Shown here: one piece after another, positions 43,173 through 52,876 of the stretch
Position numbering within the stretch: position 1 is the stretch's first letter
Layout: every line of letters begins with the position of its first letter
NCBI GenBank assembly: GCA_036377675.1
Contig: DASUXY010000017.1
Coordinates: 67,152-131,151, forward strand
DNA: 64,000 bases
From: DASUXY01 sp036377675
Lineage (GTDB): Bacteria; Bacillota; Bacilli; Bacillales; Amphibacillaceae
Reading direction: 5' to 3'
Program-made: the position numbers and the translations under genes
The notes under the pieces: model-generated
What the model was told of the DNA's origin: nothing
Database searches by the model: none
What the model saw: the letters and a program-made list of their open reading frames with translations, nothing else

Positions 43173-43400
43173 TTAAGGTTCTTTTTCAAGAGTGACATTT
43201 TTAACAGGGGCAAATGTTGAAATCGCATGTTTAAAAATGAGTTGTTGTTTCCCGTCTGTTTCCAATAACACTGTGAAGTTATCAAACGCTTTAATCGTTC
43301 CCCTTAATTGGAATCCATTTGTTAAAAAAACAGTTACTGAAATGTGATTTTTTCTTAATTGATTCAAGTAATGATCTTGAATATTTACCGTTTGTGCCAT
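43173..43400 (-). CDS. hfq: RNA chaperone Hfq
   Basis: A 75-residue Sm-like protein. The Sm1 motif is in VTVFLTNGFQLRGTIKAFDNFTVLLE, and the Sm2 motif contains IFKHAIST. QDHYLNQLRKNHI is the N-terminal helix. It forms hexamers that bind small RNAs and mRNAs. Its effect in Bacilli is milder than in enterobacteria. GAGGAGG precedes ATG. It lies 55 bases downstream of miaA, the usual pairing. Confidence 0.95.
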   Translation of the reverse strand: MAQTVNIQDHYLNQLRKNHISVTVFLTNGFQLRGTIKAFDNFTVLLETDGKQQLIFKHAISTFAPVKNVTLEKEP

Positions 43401-43455
43401 CGTATGTCCTCCTCTTTTCTATCTGTTGCATGAAAACCATATACATATATTAGTT

Positions 43456-44391
43456 CTACTTATCTTGTAAGAATCCTTCTATATCTTTTAAAATAATTGT
43501 AAATTTATTATAAATGGTTTCGGGATGAAGTGAATACCAATCGACATCCAGTTTATTTTTGAACCACGTATATTGACGTTTTGCATATCTGCGAGAGTTT
43601 CGTTTTAGCAATTCAACAGACCGTTCAAGACTTTGCTCTCCTTTAAAATAAGGTATAAATTCTTTGTATCCAATTGCTTTCATCGATTGGCAATTTTCTA
43701 ATCCTTGATCGAAAAAATATTTTACTTCTTCTAAAAGTCCATCGTTCATCATTTGATCGACCCGGTTGTTAATTCGTTCGTATAAAATTTTACGATCCAT
43801 CCGAAGACCGATTAATTTCATATGATAGGGCGATTGTTTCTGTTGTTTTTCATGGTATTCGCTCATCGTTAAACCAGTGGTCTTATATACTTCGAGAGCG
43901 CGAATCACTCGACGATGATTGTTCGGATGAATCTTTTTAGCCTGTTGGGGATCAATCTCTTGAAGACGATGATAAAGCGGCATAACTCCTTCCTCTTTAA
44001 TTTGTTCTTCTAACCTTTTCGTTAATTGTTCATCCCGTTTTTGCTTTGAAAAATTGTAATCGTACACAATAGATTGTATGTAAAGACCGCTACCCCCTAC
44101 GATGATGGGTAGCTTATTTCTGGATGAAATATCTTTTATGTATTCCTTCACAGATTGTTGAAAATCAACGACGGAAAATGGTTCATCCGGCTGTTTACAA
44201 TCAATCATATAGTGGGGAATATTTCGCATTTCCGATGGTGTAATTTTAGCTGTTCCTATGTCCATACCTTTATAAACTTGCATCGAATCCCCACTAATGA
44301 TTTCCCCATTGAAAGTCTCGGCAACTTCGATACTAAGTTTTGTTTTTCCAACTGCTGTCGGTCCAACGATTGCGATGACTGTCTGCTTCAT
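43456..44391 (-). CDS. miaA: tRNA dimethylallyltransferase MiaA
   Basis: A 311-residue prenyltransferase that adds a dimethylallyl group to A37 of tRNAs reading UNN codons. GPTAVGKTKLSIE is the P-loop. DSMQVYKGMDIGTAK and GGSGLYIQSIVYD are family motifs. SRRYAKRQYTWFKNK binds tRNA near the C-terminus. Its product is the substrate of MiaB, encoded at 50.8-52.4 kb. GGGGAG precedes ATG. Confidence 0.95.
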   Translation of the reverse strand: MKQTVIAIVGPTAVGKTKLSIEVAETFNGEIISGDSMQVYKGMDIGTAKITPSEMRNIPHYMIDCKQPDEPFSVVDFQQSVKEYIKDISSRNKLPIIVGGSGLYIQSIVYDYNFSKQKRDEQLTKRLEEQIKEEGVMPLYHRLQEIDPQQAKKIHPNNHRRVIRALEVYKTTGLTMSEYHEKQQKQSPYHMKLIGLRMDRKILYERINNRVDQMMNDGLLEEVKYFFDQGLENCQSMKAIGYKEFIPYFKGEQSLERSVELLKRNSRRYAKRQYTWFKNKLDVDWYSLHPETIYNKFTIILKDIEGFLQDK

Positions 44392-44432
44392 ATATACTCC
44401 CCTAAATTTGTCTATTTGCTTAGCACTACAAT

Positions 44433-44888
44433 TTATTCATATGCCTGGTAAGCTGAAAGCATCCACATATACTTTTCATAACTGCCTTGTAACGATACGA
44501 GCATGTCTAACGTCGGTTCATCATTCATTTCGCTAGCTGCTGGTATGCCTACTTCCTTAATCTCCGTTACTATTTTCTGAAAATCATGATGTAATTGATT
44601 GATGATTTCATTTTCTTTATCATCTGCATTCGCTTCATCTAGAGTCGTTTCTTTCAAAAACTTTGTCATCGTTGCAACAGGCTTTCCACCGATCATTAAA
44701 ATACGTTCAGCTATCGTATCGAGATTATTCGCAACTTCGGTGTAAAACGTTTCAAAGCGTTCGTGAAGCTCAAAAAAATGCCTTCCTTGAACAAACCAAT
44801 GATAACGATGCAATTTTACATACATTACGAAATGATTAGACAGTAACTGATTTAAAAAATTAATGTTATTTTTCTTTTTTTCATCCAT
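44433..44888 (-). CDS. dps: Dps family ferritin-like protein
   Basis: A 151-residue mini-ferritin that stores iron and protects DNA against peroxide. The ferroxidase residues lie in KLHRYHWFVQGRHFFELHERFETFY (His, His, Asp/Glu between subunits). In the B. subtilis region no dps lies here, so it is an insertion between mutL and miaA. A GTATGTGTG / CACACATAC inverted repeat at 44911-44946 stands in front of the start and might be a regulatory or folding element. No clear PerR box was seen. Confidence 0.9.
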   Translation of the reverse strand: MDEKKKNNINFLNQLLSNHFVMYVKLHRYHWFVQGRHFFELHERFETFYTEVANNLDTIAERILMIGGKPVATMTKFLKETTLDEANADDKENEIINQLHHDFQKIVTEIKEVGIPAASEMNDEPTLDMLVSLQGSYEKYMWMLSAYQAYE

Positions 44889-44979
44889 TGTGTCATCACC
44901 TTTTCACATAGTATGTGTGTTATCTGTGTAACGAGCACACACATACAAGCTTATACATAACACAATGGATTTATACATG

Positions 44980-46815
44980 TTACATAACTCGCTTAAACAT
45001 TTTTTCTAGTTCATATGAACTAAAATGAATAATAATCGGTCGACCATGTGGACACGTAAACGGGTCGGTCGTTTGTCGCAAATCTTCCAAAAGGCTAAAC
45101 ATATCATCTGTATTCAAATAGTGATTTGCTTTTATTGACCGTTTGCACGACATTAAAATGGCAGCATCTTCTCGAATGGCTTCAATATTAACCGTTTCTT
45201 TGTCAATGATTTGTGCAACCATCTCACGGATTACTTCTTCCTCAAAGCCTTTGGGAAACCACGTCGGGTGCGAACGAATGACGTATGTCTGTTCGCCGAA
45301 TCCTTCAAAAAACAAGCCTGCTTTTTCTAGTTCTTCACGATGATGCTCGATAAAAATAGCTTCTGGCTTAGAAAACTCAAACGTTAACGGTAACAGTAAT
45401 TCTTGTAATTGATTATTCGTGTTTCCTAGTTTTTGTTTATAAAATTCATATTTAATTCTCTCTTGTGCAGCATGTTGGTCAATCATATATAAGCCTTGAT
45501 CATTTTGTGCGAGTATATAGGTGCCGTGCAATTGTCCAATTGGATACATCGTCGGAACTCTTTCATGAACGGGCGGGTGATGATGTTGAACATGTTTAAA
45601 CGATTCGTCTGCCTCTCGGACGATGTCTTTCTTATGCTGTGACGGAGATGAATCGATTGGTTTTACAGATTGGTTATGTAAACCAGGCGTTTGTGATCGT
45701 TTGTTTACTACTTTGGGTTCGTTACGATCTTGGCGAGCCGGCCTCTGTTTGTCGTTCACCGTATCAAAAGAAAACTCATGTTGAATCGACTTGTTTTGTT
45801 CCGGAAGACGGTTCTCCATTTCTGGAATTAATGTCATCTGCCGAAATGTATCTTGAATGAGATTTTCAATGACGGTAACGAGCTCTTTTTCCTTAGAAAA
45901 CCTCACTTCAAGCTTTGTCGGGTGCACATTTACATCGACTAGAATGGGATCCATGTCAATCGATAAAACAACGATGGGTGAGCGGCCTATCGTAAGCAAC
46001 GTATGATAACCTCGTAAAATGGCATGATTTAAAGCGTTGCTTTTAATATATCGCCCATTAATAATCGTCGATATATAAGAACGGGTTGCTCGTGTCACTT
46101 CTGGTTTTCCGATGTATCCAGAAATTGAAAAGTCGATCGTTTCGTGGGTTATCGGTATCATGTTTTTTGCCACTTGCATGCCATAAATTTCTGCAATGAC
46201 GTGCAGTACATCTCCGGTCCCTGGTGATTTAAATAATCGTTTTCCGTTATGCGTCGCCTCAAAACGAATGTGTGGATGTGATAAAGCTAAACGATTTAAT
46301 ATATTCGTAATATGGCCAAGTTCTGTATGGATCGTTTTCATGTACTTGAGGCGAGCAGGTGTATTATAAAACAACTCGGAAACTTCAATTTCTGTTCCTT
46401 TACGAGCAGCACCTTTGTTACGGCCAATAATTTTTCCACCCTCCAACATGAGGACAGTACTTGCTGAATGTCCTGTTGACGTTTGGATCATCAGTTTACT
46501 TACAGAAGAAATACTTGCTAAAGCTTCTCCGCGAAAACCGAGCGTTTTTACGTGAAAGAGGTCCGTTTCACGTTTGATTTTACTCGTTGCATGACGTAAA
46601 AAAGCCATTTCACAGTCGTTTTCTGACATTCCATCACCATCATCAGTAACTTTTATTCGTTCTAATCCCGCTTCATCAATATCCACTTTAATCCATGAAC
46701 TGTTCGCATCGATGCTGTTTTCAACTAACTCTTTCACGACAGAGGCTGGTCGCTCGACAACTTCTCCGGCAGCGATTTTATTCGCCAAGGCTACCGGCAT
46801 CTCTTTAATCTTCAA
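44980..46815 (-). CDS. mutL: DNA mismatch repair protein MutL
   Basis: A 611-residue GHKL ATPase and endonuclease. ATP motifs are KELVENSIDAN, DDGDGM and GFRGEALASI. The C-terminal nuclease site DQHAAQERIKYE is present, with SCKRSIKA and CPHGRP completing the metal site. It therefore nicks DNA itself, as expected where MutH is absent. A long polar linker lies at about 335-430. The start is TTG 46815, six bases after GGAGGAG. It follows mutS by 52 bases. Confidence 0.95.
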   Translation of the reverse strand: MKIKEMPVALANKIAAGEVVERPASVVKELVENSIDANSSWIKVDIDEAGLERIKVTDDGDGMSENDCEMAFLRHATSKIKRETDLFHVKTLGFRGEALASISSVSKLMIQTSTGHSASTVLMLEGGKIIGRNKGAARKGTEIEVSELFYNTPARLKYMKTIHTELGHITNILNRLALSHPHIRFEATHNGKRLFKSPGTGDVLHVIAEIYGMQVAKNMIPITHETIDFSISGYIGKPEVTRATRSYISTIINGRYIKSNALNHAILRGYHTLLTIGRSPIVVLSIDMDPILVDVNVHPTKLEVRFSKEKELVTVIENLIQDTFRQMTLIPEMENRLPEQNKSIQHEFSFDTVNDKQRPARQDRNEPKVVNKRSQTPGLHNQSVKPIDSSPSQHKKDIVREADESFKHVQHHHPPVHERVPTMYPIGQLHGTYILAQNDQGLYMIDQHAAQERIKYEFYKQKLGNTNNQLQELLLPLTFEFSKPEAIFIEHHREELEKAGLFFEGFGEQTYVIRSHPTWFPKGFEEEVIREMVAQIIDKETVNIEAIREDAAILMSCKRSIKANHYLNTDDMFSLLEDLRQTTDPFTCPHGRPIIIHFSSYELEKMFKRVM

Positions 46816-46867
46816 GCAAAACTCCTCCTTCTATAAACGGATGTTGTGCAATGAACATACAGCGATT

Positions 46868-49447
46868 TTATTGATCGTTTAGTGCTTTTTTATGCAACCG
46901 ATACAATTCATTCATCGCATCCATCGGCGTCATGTCAAATAATTTAATGTCTTGCAGTTCACTGACGATGCTCTTTTCAAAGTTAGTCGCTTCTTTGACG
47001 CTCTTTTTTGTTTCCTCCGCAAAAAATGAGAGTTGACCGCTTTCAGCAACTTGAGTGTGTACCGATTGTTCGCTGTCATTCTCAAAAGCAGCTAATATTT
47101 CTCTCGCTCGATCGATGAGCGATTGAGGCAGGTCAGCAAGTTTTGCTACGTGAATCCCATAACTTTGATCTGCCGCTCCTTCTTTTATTTGATGCAAAAA
47201 GATAACTTCTTCGTTATGCTCTTCTGCTCGCACATGAATATTTTTTAAATACGGTAGCGAATCTTCAAGAGCCGTCAATTCATGATAATGTGTGGAAAAT
47301 AATGTTTTAGCGTGTATATGATGATGAATGTACTCAACAATGGCTTGAGCTAGCGCCATGCCATCATACGTACTTGTCCCACGCCCAATTTCATCAAGTA
47401 AGATTAAGCTACGATTCGTTGCATTCCGTAACGCATGGTTTGCTTCGAGCATCTCTACCATAAATGTACTTTGTCCAGCAACAAGGTCATCAGCTGCACC
47501 GATTCGCGTGAAAATTTGATCGAAAATAATGAGCTCTGCTTCATCACATGGAACAAAACAGCCAATTTGTGCCATAATAATCGTCAAAGCTAATTGACGC
47601 ATATACGTGCTTTTTCCTGACATGTTTGGCCCAGTAATGAGGAGAATACTCGTCTGTTCATCAAGTAAAACATCATTAGGGACAAATTCATCATCTGTCA
47701 TTACTTTTTCAATGACGGGATGACGACCGTTTTTAATCGACAACGAGTGATCGCCAAATGTTGGGCGGCGATAATTATTTTCTTCACTTACCGTCGCAAA
47801 AGATTGTAATACATCAATTGTACTGACGACGTCAGCTAACTGTTGGATCTCTGGAATGTGTTCTTTAATTTGTTCCCGAATGTCGATGAACAAATCGTAC
47901 TCAAGTTCGATACTTTTTTCCTCAGCCTCTAAAATGAGTTGCTCTTTTTCTTTTAATTCAGGCGTAATAAATCGTTCTGCATTTGTTAATGTTTGCTTGC
48001 GTTCATATCTTCCTTCAGGCAATAGGTGCAAATTCGGTTTCGTTACTTCAATATAATAACCAAAGATGCGATTATACCCGATTTTCAGTGAGCGGATGTT
48101 CGTAATTTTCTTTTCTCGTTGTTCAAGTTCAGCAATCCATTGTTTACCGTTTCTTGTCGCATCCCGATATGTATCGAGCTGTTCATGATAACCGTCCTTG
48201 ATGATCGATCCTTCAGTAATCGATATCGGTGGGTCCTCTTGGATGCTCCTTTCTAACAATGATTCAAGTTGTTCTGGGTATTCCAACTGATCTGCGAGTT
48301 TTTGAATAGGCTCGCAAGCAATATTTTTTAAGGTCATTTGGATGGCAGGAATCTTTTGCAACGACTTTTTTAATTGAATAAGATCGCGAGCATTGACATT
48401 CCCAAAAGCAATCCTTCCGGCTAATCGTTCCAAATCGTACACGGATTTTAATTGTTCTTGTAAGGAGGCACGTTCCATAAAGTGTTGAAAAAGACCGTCG
48501 ACACTTTCAAGTCGCCTTTCAATTTCGTTCTCGTTTAAGAGAGGGCGCTCCAACCAACTTCTCAGCATACGTGACCCCATTGCTGTAACCGTTTGATCGA
48601 GTACCCACAATAAACTTCCGTGTTTACCTTTTCGAAGAATTGTCTCCGTTAGCTCTAAATTTCTTTTCGAGTACATATCTAATGACAAGTAATTTTTTAA
48701 CTCAATCACTTCTGCTTGCTTCAAATGATCGAGTGATCGTTTTTGCGTATGTTGAATATAGTTTAACAAACGACTGAATGACTTTATAAGTCTTTCATCA
48801 TTTAAATTTTCACATAAACTACGATATTCAGCATGAAAGTTTACTTCATCCTGATAAGATAATGTTACCTGTAATCGATCGCGTAACTGTTCCTGAGATT
48901 CCTCTGGCAGACTGGAAGAAATGACAATCTCTTTAACGGGTTGATTATACAGTTCGTGAATGACACGATCCCATCCTCCATTGATTAATGTAATCTTGTT
49001 TTCCCCGGTAGATAGATCGTTATATGCAACTGCGTAAGAGCCATCTTCAAAAGAAGAAAGACTAGCAATATAGTTATTACTCCGTTCATCGAGCATATTG
49101 CTTTCCATCACTGTTCCAGGGGTAATCAATTGGACAACTTCCCTTTTGACGACCCCCTTGGCAACCTTTGGATCTTCCATTTGCTCACAGATGGCTACTT
49201 TATACCCTTTATCAATGAGTGTTTTTATATAACTTTCAGCTGAATGATGCGGCACACCACACATTGGAATAGACTCTTTTTGTCCTGAATCTCGCTTTGT
49301 AAGCGTAATTTCCAGCTCTCTAGCAGCTTTTATTGCATCTTCAAAAAAAAGCTCATAAAAGTCACCTAAACGGAAAAATAAAAATGCATCTTTATAATCA
49401 GCTTTAATACGTAAATATTGTTTAATCATTGGTGTATGTTCAGCCAT
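46868..49447 (-). CDS. mutS: DNA mismatch recognition protein MutS
   Basis: An 859-residue mismatch sensor. The N-terminal mismatch-binding wedge is DAFLFFRLGDFYELFFEDA, with the Phe-x-Glu motif. The ATPase has GPNMSGKSTYMRQ, the DEIGRGTSTYDG Walker B and STHYHEL. A C-terminal clamp-type tail (FDMTPMDAMNELYRLHKKA) is present. It works with MutL, encoded directly downstream. GGAGG precedes ATG. Confidence 0.96.
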   Translation of the reverse strand: MAEHTPMIKQYLRIKADYKDAFLFFRLGDFYELFFEDAIKAARELEITLTKRDSGQKESIPMCGVPHHSAESYIKTLIDKGYKVAICEQMEDPKVAKGVVKREVVQLITPGTVMESNMLDERSNNYIASLSSFEDGSYAVAYNDLSTGENKITLINGGWDRVIHELYNQPVKEIVISSSLPEESQEQLRDRLQVTLSYQDEVNFHAEYRSLCENLNDERLIKSFSRLLNYIQHTQKRSLDHLKQAEVIELKNYLSLDMYSKRNLELTETILRKGKHGSLLWVLDQTVTAMGSRMLRSWLERPLLNENEIERRLESVDGLFQHFMERASLQEQLKSVYDLERLAGRIAFGNVNARDLIQLKKSLQKIPAIQMTLKNIACEPIQKLADQLEYPEQLESLLERSIQEDPPISITEGSIIKDGYHEQLDTYRDATRNGKQWIAELEQREKKITNIRSLKIGYNRIFGYYIEVTKPNLHLLPEGRYERKQTLTNAERFITPELKEKEQLILEAEEKSIELEYDLFIDIREQIKEHIPEIQQLADVVSTIDVLQSFATVSEENNYRRPTFGDHSLSIKNGRHPVIEKVMTDDEFVPNDVLLDEQTSILLITGPNMSGKSTYMRQLALTIIMAQIGCFVPCDEAELIIFDQIFTRIGAADDLVAGQSTFMVEMLEANHALRNATNRSLILLDEIGRGTSTYDGMALAQAIVEYIHHHIHAKTLFSTHYHELTALEDSLPYLKNIHVRAEEHNEEVIFLHQIKEGAADQSYGIHVAKLADLPQSLIDRAREILAAFENDSEQSVHTQVAESGQLSFFAEETKKSVKEATNFEKSIVSELQDIKLFDMTPMDAMNELYRLHKKALNDQ

Positions 49448-49573
49448 CTTTGTCCTCCAAAAAACTAGTTTATTTATAAATATTATAACATAAATAAAAA
49501 ACCGAAGGACTGTTTGCTTTATAGAGGAGTACGAGAATCATTATTGTAAAGTTGCTCATCTCCATTATTTATA

Positions 49574-49610
49574 AAAAACGATGCGAGGACTTTTTCCTCG
49601 CATCGTTTTT
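49574..49610 (-). terminator. Terminator after cotE
   Basis: AAAACGATGCGAGGA pairs perfectly with TCCTCGCATCGTTTT around a short loop, with T runs outside. It touches the cotE stop. Confidence 0.92.
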
Positions 49611-49611
49611 T

Positions 49612-50175
49612 TTAATCTTTACTCGTTTTCAAAAAGTCAGGGTTTACGTCGCTTAATTCATCATCAGTTACTTCAAAGTCCCAATCATCGTCATCTGCAT
49701 ACTTAAATCCGTCCGGGTCAACTTTTACGTGTATTTTTGTTTCACCGATGACTTGAACGAGAAACTCACGTTCGACATCGACACTTATTTTATGATCTTT
49801 TTCATTAATTTTGCACTCTAAGCAGTTTGGTTGCTGAATGACTTTACAAATGACATCGTAATCATCGCTAATGCAGTGATCGTCTTTCACCGATAAGGGA
49901 ATGTAATCACTATAATTGACACGTTCCGTTACCACCTCTGTTTTCGTATTATCATTATAGGAATACCAGACGTTAATATCGTAATTACCTGTCACCTCTA
50001 CCGTATCTTTTGATTTTTTCTTAGCATGATATAAATGATTTATAATCCAGCAACCGAGAATGCTGGACGGTTTATGTGATGGCGTGACCGTATGCGTTGC
50101 TTTCGTAAATTTCTTTCCTTTTCCACAAACTGCCTTCGTTATAATTTCTCGATAATTTTTTTCAAGAAAACTCAT
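49612..50175 (-). CDS. cotE: Spore coat morphogenetic protein CotE
   Basis: A 187-residue protein that directs assembly of the outer spore coat. EIITKAVCGKGKKFTK is the conserved N-terminus, WIINHLYHAKKKSKDTVEVTGNYDINVWYSY the core, and an Asp/Glu-rich tail (DDDDWDFEVTDDELSD) ends the protein. The length matches B. subtilis CotE (about 180). AGGAGG precedes ATG. It keeps its place between ricA and mutS. SigE/SigK control is expected from the family; no promoter was confirmed by eye. Confidence 0.95.
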   Translation of the reverse strand: MSFLEKNYREIITKAVCGKGKKFTKATHTVTPSHKPSSILGCWIINHLYHAKKKSKDTVEVTGNYDINVWYSYNDNTKTEVVTERVNYSDYIPLSVKDDHCISDDYDVICKVIQQPNCLECKINEKDHKISVDVEREFLVQVIGETKIHVKVDPDGFKYADDDDWDFEVTDDELSDVNPDFLKTSKD

Positions 50176-50306
50176 GGATACGTACCTCCTCTTTTTTCAT
50201 AGTCATTTTATGCAAGACAAACACCTAAAGTGCATACGGATTCTGACGAACAAATTGACGTATATAGTATACATATGAACTAAAATGAAAAGTGACATTC
50301 GCACAA

Positions 50307-50354
50307 AAAAACCACGTTAGGAAAATGAGTTACCCATTTTCCTAACGTGGTTTT
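50307..50354 (-). terminator. Terminator after ricA
   Basis: A perfect 20-base-pair stem (AAAACCACGTTAGGAAAATG and its complement) over a seven-base loop. It overlaps no coding sequence and ends six bases before the ricA stop. Confidence 0.92.
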
Positions 50355-50359
50355 ATAGA

Positions 50360-50794
50360 TTAGCTTCCGCAACCACGATTTATTTTATTTTTTACTTTTG
50401 ATCCGGTCTCACCTGATAAAACATCTCCACCAGTGGATCTTATAACTTCATTTGTTACTTCTCTAGCAATCGTACCTGTTACAAGTTGTAACACGTCATT
50501 GACGATCACTTGGGTTTCCTTAAACTCTTGAACTACAGGAATTTCGTCAATTTCATTTTGTAATCGGTCGAGTTCCTCTTCAACTTTCTTTAAAGCTTCC
50601 GTTTTTTCATACGCTTGTAAATTGACAGCTTGTTTTTGTAGAGCTTTTATTTTTGTAATGAGTTGTTGTACTTTCTTATTTTCATTAATTTTCGCTTCGA
50701 CTTGTTTAAAGCGATCGATTTCTTTCGTGTTTGCTAACATTGTTGCTAACTTTTTTGCTTCATCTAAAACTTGTCTTCGTGTATATTCGGCCAT
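50360..50794 (-). CDS. ricA: RicA/YmcA subunit of the RNase Y specificity complex
   Basis: A 144-residue, mostly helical DUF964-family protein. YTRRQVLDEAKKLATMLANT and KINENKKVQQLITKIKALQKQAVNL are typical. With YlbF and YaaT it forms a complex carrying Fe-S clusters that guides RNase Y in mRNA maturation and affects competence, biofilm and sporulation. A single C-terminal Cys (RGCGS) is the expected cluster ligand. Its ATG lies one base past the miaB stop, so the two are translationally coupled. RNase Y itself is encoded 3 kb away. Confidence 0.9.
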   Translation of the reverse strand: MAEYTRRQVLDEAKKLATMLANTKEIDRFKQVEAKINENKKVQQLITKIKALQKQAVNLQAYEKTEALKKVEEELDRLQNEIDEIPVVQEFKETQVIVNDVLQLVTGTIAREVTNEVIRSTGGDVLSGETGSKVKNKINRGCGS

Positions 50795-50795
50795 C

Positions 50796-52364
50796 TCATT
50801 TCACCCCAACTGTATTTTCAACCATGATGCCGTCTAATGACCATGTTTTTGTTTCCGTTATTTTAACATCGACAATTTCGCCAATCGCTGATTTAGGTCC
50901 TTTAAAATTAACGAGTTTACTTTTTTCCGTGTATCCAGCGAGCACATCTGGGTTATTTTTACTTTCACCTTCGACGAGCACTTTGACGATTTTACCTTGA
51001 TATTTTTTCATCGCTTCAGCGGATTGTTTATTGACGAGATCGTTTAATCGCCAGAGACGCTCTTTTTTCACTTCCATCGGAATATCGTCTTTTCTTCGAG
51101 CCGCCGGTGTTCCTTCTCGTGGTGAATAAATAAACGTATAAGCAGACTCAAAGCCAACTTCCTCTACAAGTGACATCGTTTCTTCAAATTGTTCATCGGT
51201 TTCATTTGGAAAACCGACGATAATGTCTGTCGTCAACGTTGCATTTGGCATCGCTTTTCGTATTTTACGAACTAATTCCAAATATTGTTCGCGTGTATAT
51301 TTACGATTCATTCGTTTCAATACTTCATTACTTCCCGACTGAACCGGCAAATGAATATGGTCTAATAAATTTCCGCCCTTTGCTAAAACCTCAATTAAAC
51401 GATCATCGAAATCTCTCGGATGTGACGTCGTAAAACGAATTCTTGGGATATCGATTTTACGAAGATCATCCAACAAATCACCGAGACTGTAATCAATGTC
51501 AGGAAAATCTTTTCCGTAAGCATTCACATTTTGACCTAGTAAGGTTATTTCTTTGTAGCCTTGACTAGCTAAATGGCGAACCTCTTGAATAATATCTTCA
51601 GGACGACGACTTCTTTCTTTTCCACGAGTCATCGGTACGATACAATACGTACAAAACTTGTCACATCCATACATGATATTTACCCATGCTTTAATTTTAC
51701 CGTGACGTACTTTTGGAAGATTCTCAATGATGTCACCTTCTTTAGACCACACTTCAACGACGTGTGTTTTTGAAAACATCGCCTCTTTTACTAAATATGG
51801 AAGTCGGTGAATGTTATGTGTCCCGAAAATCAAATCAACATGCTGATGCTGTTTCATAATTCGATTAACGACCGATTCTTGTTGTGACATACATCCACAT
51901 ACCCCAAGAATTAAATCGGGATTTTCAACTTTATATTGCTTTAAATGGCCAATCTCACCAAACACCTTATTTTCCGCATTTTCACGGATGGCACACGTAT
52001 TTAATAATATAATATGTGCTTCACTAGGCTCTGATGTTGACTCATACCCCATCTCTGTTAAAATACCAGCCATCACTTCCGTATCGTGTTCATTCATTTG
52101 ACAACCGTACGTCCGAATGAGGAATTTCTTCCCATTACCGATCTTTTTCATCTCCTCAGGGATATCGAAGTCATAATGAATTTCTACTTCTTCTCGACCT
52201 CGTTTGCGTGCTTTATTAATATTTGGTGGTTCATAGGTCGTTTCGAAATATTTAGCGAAATCGGCACTCGTTTTTTCATGCAAAGGTTTGTCCTGACCGG
52301 ATTTTCTGTCCGCGGTAGCTACTTGTTTGATCTGTGCTTGTTGTTTTCGCTGTTGTTCATTCAT
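50796..52364 (-). CDS. miaB: tRNA methylthiotransferase MiaB
   Basis: A 522-residue radical-SAM enzyme that adds a methylthio group to i6A37 in tRNA. The N-terminal UPF0004 cluster cysteines are in TYGCQMNEHD, LLNTCAIREN and GVCGCMSQ. The radical-SAM motif is CDKFCTYC in YGCDKFCTYCIVPMTRG. A C-terminal TRAM domain is present. The length equals B. subtilis YmcB, with the same N-terminal extension of about 65 residues. GGAG precedes ATG. Confidence 0.95.
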   Translation of the reverse strand: MNEQQRKQQAQIKQVATADRKSGQDKPLHEKTSADFAKYFETTYEPPNINKARKRGREEVEIHYDFDIPEEMKKIGNGKKFLIRTYGCQMNEHDTEVMAGILTEMGYESTSEPSEAHIILLNTCAIRENAENKVFGEIGHLKQYKVENPDLILGVCGCMSQQESVVNRIMKQHQHVDLIFGTHNIHRLPYLVKEAMFSKTHVVEVWSKEGDIIENLPKVRHGKIKAWVNIMYGCDKFCTYCIVPMTRGKERSRRPEDIIQEVRHLASQGYKEITLLGQNVNAYGKDFPDIDYSLGDLLDDLRKIDIPRIRFTTSHPRDFDDRLIEVLAKGGNLLDHIHLPVQSGSNEVLKRMNRKYTREQYLELVRKIRKAMPNATLTTDIIVGFPNETDEQFEETMSLVEEVGFESAYTFIYSPREGTPAARRKDDIPMEVKKERLWRLNDLVNKQSAEAMKKYQGKIVKVLVEGESKNNPDVLAGYTEKSKLVNFKGPKSAIGEIVDVKITETKTWSLDGIMVENTVGVK

Positions 52365-52460
52365 TGTTATACTCCTTTCATGAACATAGATTAGTATACA
52401 TTAGTACAGTATAATGCCTTTATATAAAATTAACAATCTAAAGTGTATAAACACATAAAA

Positions 52461-52490
52461 ATTAGTGTTACGCTTCTGCATAACACTAAT
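52461..52490 (-). terminator. Terminator after spoVS
   Basis: ATTAGTGTTA / TAACACTAAT form a ten-base-pair stem over a ten-base loop, then TTTTTATG on the minus strand. It lies 18 bases past the spoVS stop. Confidence 0.85.
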
Positions 52491-52508
52491 AAGATTTCTT
52501 TCATGTCA

Positions 52509-52769
52509 TTATCTAGGTTCCACAATGAGCTTGATGGCGGTACGTTCTTCATTATCAATCATAATATCGGTAAAAGCCGGAATACAAATTAAATCAACTC
52601 CACTTGGAGCTACAAATCCTCGAGCAATCGCAACTGCTTTGACAGATTGATTTAAGGCTCCTGCACCAATCGCCTGAATTTCTGCTGAACCACGTTCTCG
52701 TAATACGTTTGCCAGTGCACCTGCTACTGAGTTGGGATTTGATTTTGCTGAAACTTTTAATATTTCCAT
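52509..52769 (-). CDS. spoVS: Stage V sporulation protein S
   Basis: An 86-residue Alba-like protein, nearly invariant in spore formers: EILKVSAKSNPNSVAGALA, then AIARGFVAPSGVDL and FTDIMIDNEERTAIKL. It is needed for efficient septation and coat assembly and acts as a regulator with unknown nucleic-acid targets. The frame opens at ATG 52787. ATG 52769, behind AAGGAGG by eight bases, gives exactly the 86 residues of the B. subtilis protein. Confidence 0.96.
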   Translation of the reverse strand: MEILKVSAKSNPNSVAGALANVLRERGSAEIQAIGAGALNQSVKAVAIARGFVAPSGVDLICIPAFTDIMIDNEERTAIKLIVEPR

Positions 52770-52876
52770 TCCTAGTACCTCCTTCATATCCTAATGTAGT
52801 TCTATAGCTACTATATTCCTGGAGATGACAGCTTATTACCTTTATTATGCAGTAAAAATTCTAATAATTCAAATAC

